Source of the DNA: Chloroflexota bacterium
GTDB lineage: Bacteria > Chloroflexota > Anaerolineae > Ardenticatenales > Ardenticatenaceae
Direction of reading: 5' to 3'
Assembly (NCBI GenBank): GCA_003520455.1
Contig: DOUV01000639.1
Span: forward strand, 1-10,409
DNA length: 10,409 nt
A program made the translations under genes and the position numbers. Shown one piece after another: positions 1-5,471 of the stretch; the first letter of the stretch is position 1; each line of letters begins with the position of its first letter. The notes below the pieces were generated by a model. That model did not search any database and was not told the DNA's origin. It saw nothing but the letters and a program-made list of their open reading frames with translations.

Positions 1-1161
1 CGAGAGCAGGACGCCCGCAGCCAGGAACCCGAGCAGCAGCCAGCGCCGCCGGCCGCGGCCACGCCAGAGTGCGACCGCGCTGAGCGCCAGCAGTGTCAAA
101 CCGGGGAACAAGGTGTCGGGCGGACAGCAGGGAGCGTAGATGTAGGCCAGCCCGCGCGTGAGCGGCCCCCACAGGCGAGTCTGCGGTGGGGCGTAGGCGT
201 AGGCCTGGAGGCTGGCCGAGAAGGTCTCGTTGTCAGCCAGGGACCAGCCGGCGGCTAACTCGCGTTGGACCTGAAGGTACGGCCAGGCAAAGGGCAGCAT
301 CACCAGGACAACCACCACGCCCACCACCAGCAGGGCACCGATCCGGCGGAGCTGCTCCTCCCTGCCACGCAGCCGGAATGGGGGGGCACCCATTCTCACC
401 TGTGCGTAGAGGCGGGTTTCGAGCCGTGCCGCCACGTGCCGATCGCGCTCTGCACAGGAGGCACCCGCCCCGTGCCGGCCGGAACGGAAACCCGTTCCTC
501 CACTCTGCGCAATCCAAAGCCCCAGAGCGTAGAGTGCGCAGGCGACAGCCGCAAAGATCGCCGAATAGAACGAGGCCAACGCCTGAAGCAGGAAGAAGAC
601 GGTCAGGAGAACGGTGTTGCGCCGTAAGGGACCGCGCCCGCTCAGGAGCCGGTCGAGCGCCAGGAGCGCGAGTGGCAACCAGCCAAATGCCAGCAACTGG
701 ACCTGGCTGAGATGGCCGAAGCGGTAAGGGCTGAACGCGTAGGCAACGGCCGCCACGAGGGCGGCCAGCCGCCGCCCTGTCAGGTACAGCGCGAACAGGT
801 AGCCACCCAATGCCGTCGTGAAGAAGGCAAGCAGAAAGGCGAGGTTGTACGTCAGAATCGGCGCGCCCCCCGCCCAGCGCGCCGGCAAGACCAGGGCGGT
901 CGTACTCAGCAGAATCTCACTAAAGGCCAGTGCGTACGGGTAAGGATAGAAGATGTTGGCCTGAAAGAGATGCAGCGGATCGCGGAGGAGTTGGTGGGCT
1001 TCCCACGCCATGATCCAGGCGTTGAGCAGCGGGTCCTGGCGGTCCACAACATGGGTGCCAAGATGGCGAACGGTCGGCCAGGTCAGCGCGAGGGTGAACA
1101 GGGCGAGAACGATCAGCGGCCAGAGTGCAGCGACCGGCCGGATGTGAGGGCGAGATGACAT
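1..1161 (-). CDS. Polytopic membrane protein, GT-C glycosyltransferase-like, 3' end missing
   Basis: The reading frame is open from an ATG at 1161 to the left edge, giving 387 residues with the C-terminus missing. The protein is strongly hydrophobic. Likely membrane segments lie at about residues 11-29, 81-95, 101-127, 131-146, 155-172, 183-213, 275-293, 351-366 and 373-387. After the first segment comes a loop with DRQDPLLNAW (40-49) and NIFYPYPYALAFSE (69-82). An acidic first loop of this kind is characteristic of GT-C-fold glycosyltransferases and YfhO/mannosyltransferase-like proteins, which transfer sugars from lipid-linked donors at the membrane. An Arg-rich hydrophilic stretch (221-272) separates the N-terminal and later segments. 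Codon use is GC-rich and matches the right half of the window. It overlaps no other gene. The precise donor and acceptor cannot be inferred. Confidence is high that it is a real gene and moderate for the family. Confidence 0.85.
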   Translation of the reverse strand, partial: MSSRPHIRPVAALWPLIVLALFTLALTWPTVRHLGTHVVDRQDPLLNAWIMAWEAHQLLRDPLHLFQANIFYPYPYALAFSEILLSTTALVLPARWAGGAPILTYNLAFLLAFFTTALGGYLFALYLTGRRLAALVAAVAYAFSPYRFGHLSQVQLLAFGWLPLALLALDRLLSGRGPLRRNTVLLTVFFLLQALASFYSAIFAAVACALYALGLWIAQSGGTGFRSGRHGAGASCAERDRHVAARLETRLYAQVRMGAPPFRLRGREEQLRRIGALLVVGVVVVLVMLPFAWPYLQVQRELAAGWSLADNETFSASLQAYAYAPPQTRLWGPLTRGLAYIYAPCCPPDTLFPGLTLLALSAVALWRGRGRRRWLLLGFLAAGVLLS

Positions 1162-1168
1162 ACGCGCG

Positions 1169-1177
1169 ATTGTAGCA
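1169..1177 (-). promoter_or_regulatory. Extended -10 promoter, probably giving a leaderless mRNA
   Basis: On the minus strand the sequence reads TGCTACAAT (1177-1169), an extended -10 element with TG one base before TACAAT. Only seven bases separate the hexamer from the ATG at 1161, so transcription should begin at or within a base or two of the start codon. There is no room for a Shine-Dalgarno sequence. No good -35 box is visible at 17-18 bp, which is tolerated by extended -10 promoters. Confidence 0.5.
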
Positions 1178-1260
1178 TAGCCTACCAGGCCGCGTCGAAC
1201 GTAACCGCGACCCGCGGCACAGATCGATGTACCCGGCCCTTCAACCGCTTTACTCGCAAA

Positions 1261-1418
1261 GCAGAACGCTCGAACGGAAACGTCTGCCCCGTTGCGGCCC
1301 CACCGGTGAAGACACACAGGGGCCGAGACCCGTAAGAGATTGGATCGCGCCAATCCACCCTTGCCTGGCGGCCCGCACAAGCACACGCTTCCCAGTCGAC
1401 TTTTCTTGTCGCTGCGTG
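1261..1418. other. Gene-free stretch with several tandem stem-loops
   Basis: The interval 1178-1442 holds no convincing protein gene; the open frames crossing it look Arg- and Pro-rich, like shadows. Several inverted repeats follow each other: GCAGA(A)CG at 1261-1268 with CGTCTGC at 1281-1287; GGGCCG 1320-1325 with CGGCCC 1369-1374, enclosing GATTGG 1338-1343 with CCAATC 1350-1355; and CAG-T-CGAC 1393-1400 with GTCGCTG 1408-1414, extended by CACG/CGTG (1384-1387/1415-1418). They could belong to a structured RNA on either strand. No known RNA family was recognised, and GC-rich DNA forms such stems by chance. Confidence 0.25.
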
Positions 1419-1433
1419 AAAGGGTTTCGCCCG

Positions 1434-1469
1434 AAAAAGATCAGAGAGCGGCACTTTGGGCCGCTCTCT
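1434..1469 (-). terminator. Intrinsic terminator after the cysteine-cluster gene
   Basis: A perfect 10-bp stem (AGAGAGCGGC 1443-1452, GCCGCTCTCT 1460-1469) with a 7-base loop is followed on the minus strand by GATC and five T (1438-1434). It lies about 110 nt past the stop codon of the gene at 1581-1961. On the plus strand the hairpin is followed only by TTTGT, so it may work weakly in both directions. Confidence 0.8.
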
Positions 1470-1580
1470 TTGTGGCTGAATGGGAGGATTCAACTGGTGC
1501 GACGAGGAATAAAACCTGCTTCGTGGATCATCAGGGCCCATGGGCGCCTGGCCGCTGCCAGAACGCCGGCAACAGTTTTG

Positions 1581-1961
1581 TCAGGCCGCCTTGCGACTCC
1601 TCGCGGTCTCACTGTCGCCGTCGATTTCGTCTTCGATGTCTTGCGGCTCTTGGCTCTCGAGAAAGGCCAGGACCTCTTCCTGGGCCTTCGCGAACCAGCG
1701 CAAGAGTGCTCCGCTGGGCGCTTTGCTGTTCCGCACGGCTCGCTGCGAGCAGACTGTACAGCCCAGACTGGCTTTATAATTCGTACAGCGCAAGCAGCCG
1801 CAAATACGAATCATCATCAATTGAAAGGCTAAACTCTCTTCATCGGTCTCGGCAAGCTCCGCGATGCGTTCGACCAATTCGGCCCATGACTCGTCTCGCA
1901 TATCCTTCAGGAAGGGGACGCTCTCATGTGGGAAGAGGAACGGTGTTTTTGTTCCGAACAT
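1581..1961 (-). CDS. Small cysteine-cluster protein, conserved-hypothetical type
   Basis: The product has 126 residues from an ATG at 1961, preceded by an AAAGGGAAG-type ribosome site about ten bases upstream. A TTG 48 bases further out (2009) is in frame but has no ribosome site and falls in a terminator T-run, so ATG is preferred. The N-terminal half is acidic and helical (WAELVERIAELAETDEES). It is followed by FQLMMIR and a cysteine cluster CGCLRCTN...LGCTVCSQ with Cys at about 54, 56, 59, 68 and 71. This CxCxxC-x8-CxxC spacing suggests a structural metal site or a redox-active site. The C-terminus is acidic and low in complexity. The architecture resembles small uncharacterised Chloroflexota proteins that carry a GCxxC-containing core. 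No function can be assigned. The gene has its own promoter, leader and terminator and is transcribed alone. Confidence 0.75.
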   Translation of the reverse strand: MFGTKTPFLFPHESVPFLKDMRDESWAELVERIAELAETDEESLAFQLMMIRICGCLRCTNYKASLGCTVCSQRAVRNSKAPSGALLRWFAKAQEEVLAFLESQEPQDIEDEIDGDSETARSRKAA

Positions 1962-1998
1962 GCCCTGTTTGCTTCCCTTTCTTGTAAGCTTCGGGGCT

Positions 1999-2091
1999 TC
2001 AAAAAGCAAAAAAGGACGTGAGAGCCCCTGCCTTGCTCACGTCCTTTCTTACGATGATAGTATCACTTTGTGTGCCGTGGCCCGTATCCAC
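1999..2091 (-). CDS. Candidate 30-aa leader peptide ORF overlapping a terminator
   Basis: A GTG at 2091 is preceded by GGAGGAAG (2104-2097), an ideal Shine-Dalgarno sequence at eight bases spacing. It lies about 25 nt downstream of a strong promoter. The 30-codon frame begins VDTGHGTQSD and ends AGALTSFFAF before TGA at 2001-1999. Its last third runs through the terminator hairpin and T-run (2047-2003), so a ribosome translating it would cover or unfold the stem. The start codon sits in a small stem, CGTGG pairing with CCACG across ATACGGG. No run of a single amino acid typical of biosynthetic attenuators is visible. It may be an expressed microprotein, an attenuator leader, or chance; the combination of promoter, ribosome site and terminator argues against chance. 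Confidence 0.5.
   Translation of the reverse strand: MDTGHGTQSDTIIVRKDVSKAGALTSFFAF
2003..2047 (-). terminator. Intrinsic terminator within the leader (possible attenuator)
   Basis: AAAGGACGTGAG (2011-2022) and CTCACGTCCTTT (2036-2047) form a perfect 12-bp stem with a 13-base loop. On the minus strand the stem runs directly into T6-GC-T5 (2013-2001). This is a strong Rho-independent terminator lying between the promoter at 2121-2150 and the cysteine-cluster gene starting at 1961. Full termination here would silence that gene, so readthrough or regulated antitermination is implied unless the gene has another promoter. Confidence 0.85.
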
Positions 2092-2120
2092 GAGTTCTTC
2101 CTCCGCGCTACATATTACGA

Positions 2121-2150
2121 ATTGTAGCATGGCATACAAGAAAATGTCAA
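2121..2150 (-). promoter_or_regulatory. Strong sigma-70-type promoter for the leader and cysteine-cluster gene
   Basis: On the minus strand a perfect -35 TTGACA (2150-2145) is followed after 18 bp by TACAAT (2126-2121), with an extended -10 TG (TGCTACAAT). The start of transcription should be near 2114. It is the best promoter match in the window and drives the leader ORF and, past the terminator, the gene at 1581-1961. Confidence 0.8.
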
Positions 2151-2256
2151 GTTTCGGCCCTTCGCTCCTTCGGGGGTAAGGCCGTATCAACGTCAGGGAA
2201 GTAGAAAGAGGGCCATCAAGTACACTCTGTGTGAGCCAACCCAGGAGGTATACTCG

Positions 2257-2477
2257 ATGGACGACCAGAATTATAGCATGTTGTACTGGACTGGGCGTTG
2301 CAGGCGGTGGCCGACCCGCGGAAAACGCGCAGGAAGCGCCATGCGGCGTATGCACCCCTCACCCGCACCTTTCGCGTGGCGAAATACAAGGAGATCAGCC
2401 AGGCCCAGTATCCCAACATGGTAGACTGGCTCAGACAGTAGATCGAACGAATCGAGGGCCGCACGGACGCGGAGTGA
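2257..2477 (+). pseudogene. Decayed antirepressor-type (ORF6C-like) gene fragment
   Basis: An intact start survives: AGGAGG (2243-2248), eight bases, then ATG at 2257 (MDDQNYSM). That frame soon turns into an Arg-rich nonsense reading that stops at 2422. In a second frame, from about 2286, a more protein-like sequence appears (LDWALQAVADPRK, then TFRVAKYKEISQAQYPNMVD and WLRQ). It stops at TAG 2439-2441 and continues in the same frame as IERIEGRTDAE to TGA 2475-2477. The pattern of F-x-VAKYKEI, QYP and WL resembles the C-terminal ORF6C-type module of phage antirepressors, which marks phage-derived DNA. The frameshift between about 2278 and 2286 and the in-frame TAG indicate decay. The family call is tentative. 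Confidence 0.45.
2270..2278 (-). promoter_or_regulatory. Antisense extended -10 motif inside the decayed gene
   Basis: The minus strand reads TGCTATAAT, a consensus extended -10 element, within the first codons of the decayed plus-strand gene. No -35 hexamer is recognisable at 17-18 bp. Downstream on the minus strand are about 110 nt without a gene before the promoter at 2150-2121. It could give an antisense transcript or simply be chance. Confidence 0.3.
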
Positions 2478-2593
2478 GCTCCTGAGGAACGCTTTCCCAC
2501 TCTTCGAAACCGTGATACGCTTCGTACACCGCGCGCGCTTCCCAGCGTTCGCAGCCGGCGCACTGCCCGTAGAATGGCACCAAGGGGTACAGG

Positions 2594-2843
2594 GTGAGAA
2601 ACGTCAATGTCAGAGAAGCCCCCGAGCGGCTGCGCGTCACCCGGCGAACGATCCAACCAACAGTGGATTGTCCAGGGCTACTTCCCGAATGCCTATCGCC
2701 TCAATCCGCTTGTGACGAGGAGCCCCTACCGTATCCCTGAGGCTGACATTGCTGTCTTCGACGAGAAGCGCCGGGCGCGGTCGGCGCCTGTCGATGTGCG
2801 AGCCCACCGGCTGGCCGCGCTGGCCGAGGAAGAACAGGCGTAG
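2594..2843 (+). pseudogene. Excisionase-type HTH_17 DNA-binding protein gene, frameshifted
   Basis: A GTG at 2594 with AAGGGG (2583-2588) upstream opens a frame reading NVREAPERLRVTRRTIQ, the first two helices of a MerR/excisionase-like winged helix. The frame is lost at 2656. The frame from 2661 to the TAG at 2841-2843 supplies the continuation QWIVQGYFPNAYRLNP and SPYRIPEADIAVF, the recognition helix and wing. Removing one copy of a tandem CCAA (2653-2660 reads C CAA CCAA) would join the two halves into one protein of about 80 residues. HTH_17 proteins serve as recombination directionality factors or small regulators of mobile elements. Its position next to an antirepressor-like fragment fits an element remnant. 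Programmed frameshifting is less likely, since no slippery heptamer is visible. Confidence 0.7.
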
Positions 2844-2955
2844 CGCGAGCAGCTGGATCGAAGCGCCCCGGTCCAGTTAGGTTGGCCGCCGGTTGTCGCG
2901 GAATTGCACTGCTGTGGCGGGGGAGGATGCAACGACACGAAAGGAGACAGAACTT

Positions 2956-3957
2956 GTGGAGTACCGTTCGTTGGGACGGACCGGCATACAGGTCAGCGTA
3001 CTTGCGCTCGGATCCTGGCTGTTTGGAAGCCGCACAGGCACCGAGGAGGCGTATACGCTTGTTGCCCGTGCGTTGGATCGCGGCATCAATTTCATCGACA
3101 CCGCCAACAACTACAACGCGGGGCAAAGCGAGACGATCCTCGGCGAAGCCCTGAAGCGTAGCGGTGGCCGCGAGCGCATCATCCTCGCCACCAAGGTTCA
3201 TCGTGCGGTTGGCGATGACCTGAACGACTGGGGGAATAGCCGGCGCCATATCATCATGCAATGCGAGGCAAGCCTGCGCCGCTTACAGACCGATTACCTC
3301 GATCTCTACCAAATCCACCGCCCACAATCGACGATTCCGATCGATGAGACCCTCCGCGCTCTGGACGATCTCATCCGGAGCGGGAAGGTGCGGTACATCG
3401 GAACCAGCACCTTTGCGGCCTGGCAAGTGGTCGAGTCACTGTGGGTGTCGAAAGAACTCGGGCTTTATCGCGTTATCAGCGAGCAGCCCCCCTATAATAT
3501 CCTGGACCGTCGTGTCGAGCGGGAGTTGCTGCCCATGGCGCGGACATACGGCCTTGCGGTTGTGCCCTGGAGCCCGTTGGCAGGCGGAATCCTGACAGGG
3601 AAGTACCGCCTGAATACCCCACCACCACTCGACAGCCGGCTGGCAAGCGCCGATACGCGCCTGGCGCGGCGCGTGACACCCGAAGCGCTTGACGTCGTTG
3701 AGAAATTACGCCCGCTCGCGGCGGCGCACAATTGCACCGTGCTGCAATTCGCGCTGGCCTGGATCACCGCCCAACCAGGAGTAACAAGCGCGCTCATCGG
3801 ACCCCGGACGGTCGCACAGCTCGAGGAGAACCTCGCTTCTTTGCCAGTCACACTCACAGAAGCGGATCTTGCCGGGGTGGATCGAATCGTGCCACCCGGC
3901 CAGATGATTGTTCCCTATTATGATGCCGACTTTGGTCCACATCAGTTTCGTTGGTGA
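2956..3957 (+). CDS. Aldo/keto reductase
   Basis: The protein has 333 residues, a normal length for the NAD(P)H-dependent aldo/keto reductases. These cytosolic (beta/alpha)8-barrel enzymes reduce aldehydes and ketones. The start is GTG 2956, where AAGGAG (2941-2946) is well placed and the protein begins EYRSLGRTGIQVS as family members do; the frame is open further upstream, but without a ribosome site. The catalytic tetrad is complete: Asp48 in NFIDTANNY, Tyr53, Lys80 in LATKVH and His121 in LYQIHRP. The cofactor-binding end is recognisable as ALIGPRTVAQLEENLAS. The order of motifs and LDRRVERELLPMARTYGLAV resemble the KCNAB/YghZ-like subgroup, which acts on small aldehydes, but the substrate is unknown. 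It stands alone between two patches of decayed mobile genes. No clear promoter is seen immediately upstream. Confidence 0.93.
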   Translation: MEYRSLGRTGIQVSVLALGSWLFGSRTGTEEAYTLVARALDRGINFIDTANNYNAGQSETILGEALKRSGGRERIILATKVHRAVGDDLNDWGNSRRHIIMQCEASLRRLQTDYLDLYQIHRPQSTIPIDETLRALDDLIRSGKVRYIGTSTFAAWQVVESLWVSKELGLYRVISEQPPYNILDRRVERELLPMARTYGLAVVPWSPLAGGILTGKYRLNTPPPLDSRLASADTRLARRVTPEALDVVEKLRPLAAAHNCTVLQFALAWITAQPGVTSALIGPRTVAQLEENLASLPVTLTEADLAGVDRIVPPGQMIVPYYDADFGPHQFRW

Positions 3958-3969
3958 AAGAATTGGACT

Positions 3970-4068
3970 CCTGCCTCCTGGCTGGCCGAGAGTCGCCAAC
4001 AACTGCCGGGTCGGCGCGCGGCCGCGCAAGTACTCGACCACCCAGTCAGTATCAATCAGGTAGCTCAT
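3970..4068 (-). pseudogene. vapC: Truncated PIN-domain toxin (VapC-like) remnant
   Basis: From ATG 4068 the minus strand encodes MSYLIDTDWVVEYLRG and then RAPTRQLLATLG. This is the typical N-terminus of a VapC-type PIN-domain ribonuclease, with the first active-site Asp at residue 6. After about residue 28 the similarity stops and the frame runs into the antisense of the aldo/keto reductase 3' end, so at least three quarters of the toxin is missing. The start overlaps the stop of the preceding frame as ATGA (4068-4065), a common antitoxin-toxin junction. A neighbouring frame ends VQPLNYELPD, which could be an antitoxin tail. A 120-residue open frame exists from this ATG, but most of it is antisense shadow. 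Confidence 0.6.
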
Positions 4069-4320
4069 AGTTCAACGGCTGGACGCGACGCCTGCAATCC
4101 AGCTTGAGTTGCATACCTGGCGATCCCATAGCCAATCACCTGGCAATTCATCGGCGTGTGCCGGGGCGTGACAAAGACATGCTCACGGCCAACGGCAGGG
4201 CGCACCGCCAACCAGTGCCAGAGCGCCTGGCAGGTCCTGGCGGTGAGGGCGAGGGCGATCACGTCCTGGCCGTGTTTGGGACGCAGTTCTCCGATCCGCC
4301 CGGCAGTACCTGAGAAGCGC
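4065..4320 (-). pseudogene. Tyrosine recombinase (phage integrase) remnant
   Basis: The minus strand reads AGRIGELRPK, then ALTARTCQALWHWLAVRP, then GREHVFVTP and GYGIARYATQAGL. This is the order found in XerC/D-type and phage integrases: the RIGEL motif containing the first catalytic Arg, the PLT..AL..WL helix, and the segment before the HxLRH box. Between RIGEL and ALTART the usual strand pair with the catalytic Lys is missing, which suggests an internal deletion. The HxLRHT and final Tyr motifs are absent; instead the frame ends within a few residues at TGA 4067-4065, where a toxin remnant begins. The frame stays open further upstream to 4523 but looks unlike protein there and is antisense to the response-regulator leader and start. 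The product would be catalytically dead. Confidence 0.65.
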
Positions 4321-4345
4321 GACAGCAGGTTTGGTTGAAAAGTGT

Positions 4346-4374
4346 TTGCCAGGCCAGGGGGGTGAGAGTACAAT
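4346..4374 (+). promoter_or_regulatory. Promoter of the REC-GGDEF gene
   Basis: TTGCCA (4346-4351, five of six to TTGACA) and TACAAT (4369-4374, five of six to TATAAT) are separated by exactly 17 bp. This gives a 5' leader of roughly 80 nt before the ATG at 4459. The leader contains GCCAGG/CCTTGCCC-type complementarity but no recognisable riboswitch. Confidence 0.7.
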
Positions 4375-4458
4375 GGCCTTGCCCTGGGTGACACCGGTGC
4401 TGGGCGGCCAGGGACTTCCGCTTGCAATCGCTCGTGCACACAGAGGGAAGAACGCTCG

Positions 4459-5406
4459 ATGCGAGATCGACCGATCATCTTGGTGGCCGACGACGACCCC
4501 CGGATGCGGCATGTCATCACCACTGTCCTGGAGCGGGCTGGTTACGAGGTCACGAGCGTCGCTGACGGGCAAACCGCACTGCAGGTGGTGGCGACGGAAC
4601 GGCCCGATCTGATTCTGCTCGATGTTATGATGCCGAGGCTGAATGGCTACGAGGTCTGCACCTGGCTTCGGCAGAATTTGCTGACGGCGACAATTCCGAT
4701 CATCATGCTGACCGCCCTGGATCAAATCCACGAGAAGGTCACGGGCATTCATGCCGGGGCAGATGACTACATCACGAAGCCGTTCGACAGTACCGAGTTC
4801 ACCGCTCGTATTGGTATGCACCTGCGTCGCACCCAGCGAGACCTGTCGAGCAATCCCCTGACGACCTTGCCTGGGAACCACGCGATCCTGGCGGCCATCG
4901 AGCGGCGCCTGGTCGCCCAAACTCCGTTCGCCGTGATCTATATCGATCTCAACTCCTTCAAGCCCTACAACGATAAGTACGGCTTCATCGCGGGCGACCG
5001 GATGATCAATCTGCTCGCAACCACGGTCATCGAAGCCATCACGAAGACCGGTCTCAGCGGGGACGACTTCGTCGGCCACGAAGGGGGAGACGATTTCGTC
5101 GTACTGACGTCGCCTGAGCGCGTCGAAGCATTGGGCAATCACATCCTGACGGCGTTCTCCGCCGGCGCGCTGCACCTATTCGACGAAATCGACCGCACCA
5201 CCGGTGGCTTCCTGGCCCGAGACCGCTTTGGGGCCGAGGTCGTGTTGCCTCTCACCGCTGTCGCCATTGCGGCCACGACGAGCCGGCCTGGACAGTGGCC
5301 CTCGGCTGAAGCGCTCATCCGCCACGCCGCGCGCGTGAAAACTCACGTCAAACGTCTCCCACCGCCCCACTTTGCCGTTGATCCTCCCGTGCCCCCTGGC
5401 CGCTAG
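4459..5406 (+). CDS. Response regulator with REC and GGDEF-type domain
   Basis: The protein has 315 residues from ATG 4459, with GAGGGAAG about nine bases upstream. Residues 5-125 form a receiver domain: acidic triad Asp11-13, phosphoacceptor Asp55 in LLDVMMP, Thr85 and Lys107 in ITKPF. A GGDEF domain follows from LTTLPGN (134-140) through YIDLNSFKPYND (161-172) to the active-site loop EGGDDF (208-213). GGDEF domains make cyclic di-GMP from two GTP. Here the signature Glu is replaced by Asp, and no RxxD inhibitory site precedes it. It may have altered or lost activity, or act as a sensor of phosphorylation or nucleotide. The last ~40 residues are Pro/His-rich. It is a single-gene transcription unit; no cognate histidine kinase is in the window. 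A hairpin at 5429-5454 follows closely. Confidence 0.9.
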   Translation: MRDRPIILVADDDPRMRHVITTVLERAGYEVTSVADGQTALQVVATERPDLILLDVMMPRLNGYEVCTWLRQNLLTATIPIIMLTALDQIHEKVTGIHAGADDYITKPFDSTEFTARIGMHLRRTQRDLSSNPLTTLPGNHAILAAIERRLVAQTPFAVIYIDLNSFKPYNDKYGFIAGDRMINLLATTVIEAITKTGLSGDDFVGHEGGDDFVVLTSPERVEALGNHILTAFSAGALHLFDEIDRTTGGFLARDRFGAEVVLPLTAVAIAATTSRPGQWPSAEALIRHAARVKTHVKRLPPPHFAVDPPVPPGR

Positions 5407-5423
5407 CTCGTATCGCCGTCCAA

Positions 5424-5454
5424 CAAAAAACGCCCACCACCACGGGTGAGCGTT
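5424..5454 (-). terminator. Terminator of the small alpha-beta barrel gene
   Basis: On the minus strand AACGC-T-CACC (5454-5445) pairs with GGTG-G-GCGTT (5438-5429) with one mismatch, followed directly by a T-run (5430-5425). It lies 18 bases after the stop of the gene at 5472-5771. It also sits just after the stop of the converging plus-strand gene, so it may insulate both, although the plus side has no T-tract. Confidence 0.75.
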
Positions 5455-5471
5455 CCGCCGTCTCGGATCGG

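Noticed and set aside
1490..1540. CTGATGA on the minus strand as a hammerhead ribozyme core
   Set aside because: The required GAAA and flanking three-stem arrangement are not present.
1182..1541. 119-residue minus-strand frame and overlapping plus frames
   Set aside because: They span a perfect terminator and several stems, lack ribosome sites and have no domain-like sequence.
2431..2640. 69-residue minus-strand frame containing FYGQCAGCERWEARAVYEAYHG
   Set aside because: The middle looks protein-like and has a CxxC, but the GTG start has no clear ribosome site, both ends overlap the plus-strand remnants, and no family was recognised. Could be revisited by a database search.
2439..2843. Possible reassigned TAG codon, since two remnants stop at TAG where the frame seems to continue (WLRQ-TAG-IERIEG and EEEQA-TAG-REQLDR)
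   Set aside because: Intact genes in the window (REC-GGDEF, small barrel protein, first protease) end in TAG, and the remnants also carry frameshifts, so ordinary decay or a true stop is enough.
4183..5175. 330-residue minus-strand frame
   Set aside because: Antisense to the REC-GGDEF gene; Arg/Gln/Asp-rich with no domain. Its end crosses the integrase remnant in the wrong frame.
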